A stretch of DNA of 7,666 nt from Nitrospiraceae bacterium. Lineage in GTDB: Bacteria > Nitrospirota > Nitrospiria > Nitrospirales > UBA8639. Positions 5,533 to 7,666 of the stretch are shown here, piece by piece (position 1 is the stretch's first letter; each line of letters begins with the position of its first letter). The stretch is taken from NCBI GenBank assembly GCA_003523945.1, contig DOFS01000162.1, positions 12,628 through 20,293 on the forward strand. Reading direction: 5' to 3'. A program made the position numbers and the translations under genes. The notes beneath the pieces were generated by a model. The model did not search any database. It was not told the origin of the DNA and saw nothing but the letters and a program-made list of their open reading frames with translations.

Positions 5533-6847
5533 AGCCCTCTCATTACAAGAAGCCCTTCAATCGGTGAAAGCGGAACTGGGACCTGAGGCGGTGATCGTCT
5601 CGTCGCGCCGGATCCAAAAAGGTGGAGGCCTGTTCGGCCTGCTTAGTCAATCGGTCGTTGAAGTCACTGCCGCGGTGGATCGTGCATCTCAGGTGGAGGA
5701 GGCCCCCGTCGCACGAGTTGAACGATCCCTTCAGTCCCTTATGGCCAAACGCTTCGCGCCTGAGGCGCCTGTTCGTCAACCGGTACAACCCGCGCCGGAT
5801 CACAAATTTTCGGAAGCCCTGCAGGTCGCGACGGCGCTTGATCCTGTGACGCAGCACTTGGATGAGATGCGCCGGGAAATTCAACGGTTGCGAGAAGAAC
5901 AGCAAGATCCTGAACGGGTTTTGGGGCCCTTGCGGCAGGAATTAGAAGGGTTGCGGATTGTGGTGGGGGAAGTGTTGGGAAGTCAAATGGACAAACGGGT
6001 TGAAGGGTTGCCCGGTGATGTGATGGAGGTCTACCAGTCGTTAGTGATCCAGGGGGTCAATCCTCAAACCGCGCATCATTTGGTTCGCGGGGTGGTTGAA
6101 ACCCTCGGGACAGCCGGTGTGGGAAATCGCGAGGCGTTGAAAAGTCTCCTGTGGGAACGGATGGAAGAGTCAGTGGCCGTCTCGGGTCAAGCGGTATCCA
6201 AGCACTATGGCCAAAAAGTGATGATGTTAGTTGGGCCGACGGGCGTAGGAAAAACGACGACGATCGCCAAGCTGGCAGGGTTGGCCCGTCAACAGGATGA
6301 GCACCGGCGGACAGTGTTGGTCACCTTGGATACCTATCGCGTCGCGGCGGTTGAGCAACTTCGGGTGTTTGCGAAAATTTTAAAAATTCCTCTGGAGGTG
6401 GCGGTCTCTCACAAAGATTTTCTGGAATGCCTGGGACGACATCAGAATGCGGATCTGTTGTTGATTGACACGGCAGGGCGAAGCCCGAAGGATCAAGCCG
6501 GCTATGATGAATTGCTCGCAATCACCAGGGGACAAGTACAGGTGGAGACGCATCTGGTGTTAGCCGCCCCCATGGCGGAGTCGGTGCAGATGGACACCAT
6601 TCGCCGCTATCAATCCGTTCCCATTCATAAGCTCATGATTACGAAACTGGATGAGGTGTCGATGGGCGGCAGTCTCTATAACGTGTTGGCGCAGACGGGA
6701 CTCCCGGTTTCCTATCTCTCTGCCGGACAACGGGTGCCGGAAGATTTAGAGATGGCGACCCGAGCACGTCTTGTGGAATTGGCATGGGGACAAGCCTCGA
6801 GGCAGGTCCTTCAGGAATGTGTGCCGCTGAACGGGGTGGTGCACTAA
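5513..6847 (+). CDS. flhF: Flagellar placement GTPase FlhF
   Basis: FlhF is an SRP-family (Ffh/FtsY-like) GTPase that forms a GTP-dependent dimer at the membrane and marks where a flagellum is built, often at the pole. The product is 444 residues. The N-terminal B domain starts MKLKRFEALSLQEALQSVKAELGPEAVIVSSR (1-32). A variable Pro/Gln-rich linker follows (about 60-110), then a likely coiled coil (about 112-150). The NG part has a helical N domain (about 165-230) and all GTPase motifs: G1 GPTGVGKTTT (241-250), G2 DTYR (273-276), G3 DTAGR (319-323), G4 TKLD (377-380) and G5 SAGQRVPEDL (403-412). The EQLR after DTYRVAAV matches the family's signature. It overlaps flhA by 20 bases and flhG by one (TAATG). 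FlhG is its regulator, so the order fits a shared role in flagellar number and position. Confidence 0.97.
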   Translation: MKLKRFEALSLQEALQSVKAELGPEAVIVSSRRIQKGGGLFGLLSQSVVEVTAAVDRASQVEEAPVARVERSLQSLMAKRFAPEAPVRQPVQPAPDHKFSEALQVATALDPVTQHLDEMRREIQRLREEQQDPERVLGPLRQELEGLRIVVGEVLGSQMDKRVEGLPGDVMEVYQSLVIQGVNPQTAHHLVRGVVETLGTAGVGNREALKSLLWERMEESVAVSGQAVSKHYGQKVMMLVGPTGVGKTTTIAKLAGLARQQDEHRRTVLVTLDTYRVAAVEQLRVFAKILKIPLEVAVSHKDFLECLGRHQNADLLLIDTAGRSPKDQAGYDELLAITRGQVQVETHLVLAAPMAESVQMDTIRRYQSVPIHKLMITKLDEVSMGGSLYNVLAQTGLPVSYLSAGQRVPEDLEMATRARLVELAWGQASRQVLQECVPLNGVVH

Positions 6848-7666
6848 TGGCCGGATCATCATCCATCCCGGTACTGGTATCCGGCGTTCCGGGTCGCCGA
6901 CGGCCTGACCAGGCCAGTGGATTGCGTGCCGCCATGACCACAAACCCCAAGGATCGTTCAAGGATTCAGGTGATTGCGGTCAGTTCCGGAAAAGGCGGGG
7001 TCGGAAAAAGTAATGTGGTTGCGAATTTGGCCGTGGCTGCGGCTCGTCAGGGACGGAAGGTGTTGATCATGGATGCGGATCTTGCCTTAGGGAATGTCGA
7101 TATCTTATTGGGTCTCACGCCCCAGTACACGATTGAAGATGTGCTGTCCGGGCGACGACGCCTGGAGGAGGTCCTCGTGAACGGGCCGGAGGACATTCGC
7201 GTATTGCCGGCGACGTCCGGAGGCCAGGCCTTTACCCAGCTGACGTATGATCAGCAACTCCAATTGCAATCGGCTTTTCTTCAGTTAGCGTCTCCACCGG
7301 ATTTGTTGCTGATCGATTGTGCGGCAGGGATCTCGGCCAATGTGTTGTATTTTAGTTTAGTGGCTCATGAAACGCTGGTGGTGGTCACCCCAGATCCCAC
7401 CTCCCTGACCGATGCCTATGCCCTGGTTAAAATCCTTTCCACCCGCTATCACTTGCGGACGTTTCGCATGCTAGTCAATAAAGTCAAACATGCCCAGGAA
7501 GGCAAGGACGTTTTTCGGAAATTGAGTTTAGTGACGGATCGGTTTTTGAACATTTCCCTGGATTATCTGGGATGTGTTCCCACCGATGATTATGTGGCCA
7601 TGGCCGTGGCTCAACAACGGGCGGTGTGTGATGTCTATCCACGGGCTCCGGCAAGTCGAGCCTTTT
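6847..7666 (+). CDS. flhG: Flagellar number regulator FlhG (MinD-like ATPase), 3' truncated
   Basis: FlhG (also FleN, YlxH) is a MinD/ParA-type ATPase that stimulates FlhF GTP hydrolysis and limits flagellar number; ATP-dimers associate with the membrane. The frame is open from ATG 6847 to the right edge (273 codons seen; family usually about 270-300). The C-terminus, including any membrane-binding helix, lies outside. Residues 21-27, DQASGLR, match the DQAxxLR motif that activates FlhF. ATPase motifs are the deviant Walker A SGKGGVGKSN (47-56, signature K49 and catalytic K54), DADLALGNVDILLG (76-89) and Walker B LLLIDCAAGIS (153-163), where Cys158 sits where Thr or Ser is common. VNKVK and VPTDDYV lie further on. 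The ATG at 6847 is preferred over Met30 (6934) because it keeps the DQA motif and overlaps the flhF stop; GGGGTGG at 6833-6839 could serve as a weak Shine-Dalgarno. Confidence 0.95.
   Translation, partial: MAGSSSIPVLVSGVPGRRRPDQASGLRAAMTTNPKDRSRIQVIAVSSGKGGVGKSNVVANLAVAAARQGRKVLIMDADLALGNVDILLGLTPQYTIEDVLSGRRRLEEVLVNGPEDIRVLPATSGGQAFTQLTYDQQLQLQSAFLQLASPPDLLLIDCAAGISANVLYFSLVAHETLVVVTPDPTSLTDAYALVKILSTRYHLRTFRMLVNKVKHAQEGKDVFRKLSLVTDRFLNISLDYLGCVPTDDYVAMAVAQQRAVCDVYPRAPASRAF

Noticed and set aside
6639..6961. Two minus-strand frames over the flhF-flhG junction
   Set aside because: Both are antisense to the FlhF G5 region and the FlhG N-terminus, Pro/Arg-rich and without motifs.

Overview
The window is a nearly gap-free, single-direction (+ strand) run of flagellar genes: the end of an upstream gene that is probably fliO, then fliP, fliQ, fliR, flhB, flhA, flhF and the start of flhG, which runs off the right edge. 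Together fliP-fliQ-fliR-flhB-flhA encode the inner-membrane core of the flagellar type III secretion export gate. flhF and flhG encode the SRP-type GTPase and MinD-type ATPase that set where flagella are built and how many. The FlhF/FlhG pair shows that this is a flagellar cluster and not a virulence injectisome.

Layout: 1-213, 3' end of a gene that fits the FliO tail; 210-989 fliP; 1038-1307 fliQ; 1308-1557, a 250-base spacer holding a 110-base imperfect palindromic element (1318-1427); 1558-2343 fliR; 2336-3415 flhB; 3424-5532 flhA; 5513-6847 flhF; 6847 to the right edge, flhG. Apart from the fliP-fliQ gap (48 bases) and the fliQ-fliR spacer, the junctions overlap or nearly touch (4, 8, 20 and 1 bases of overlap, and one 8-base gap). 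This argues for one transcript with translational coupling. I see no convincing promoter or terminator in the window.

Organism: a Gram-negative-type flagellate is implied by the presence of FlhF/FlhG and by FliP with a cleavable signal peptide. Three genes appear to start with GTG (fliP, fliR, flhB). The spacer element, with ends reading GTTGAAA... and ...TTTTTGAAC and an inner 'GGCGTTCTCGC' block, resembles short dispersed intergenic palindromes that I recall from Nitrospira and related Nitrospirota genomes. On that basis a Nitrospira-like bacterium is my best guess. It is an inference from memory, not a demonstrated assignment.

The genes themselves are orthodox: lengths and hallmark motifs are intact (Met-rich gate loop of FliP, NPTH autocleavage site of FlhB, FHIPEP core of FlhA, GTPase motifs of FlhF, deviant Walker A and DQAxxLR motif of FlhG). 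The one non-routine feature is the repeat element lying inside the export-gate operon, between fliQ and fliR. I did not find evidence for a wholly new biological system.
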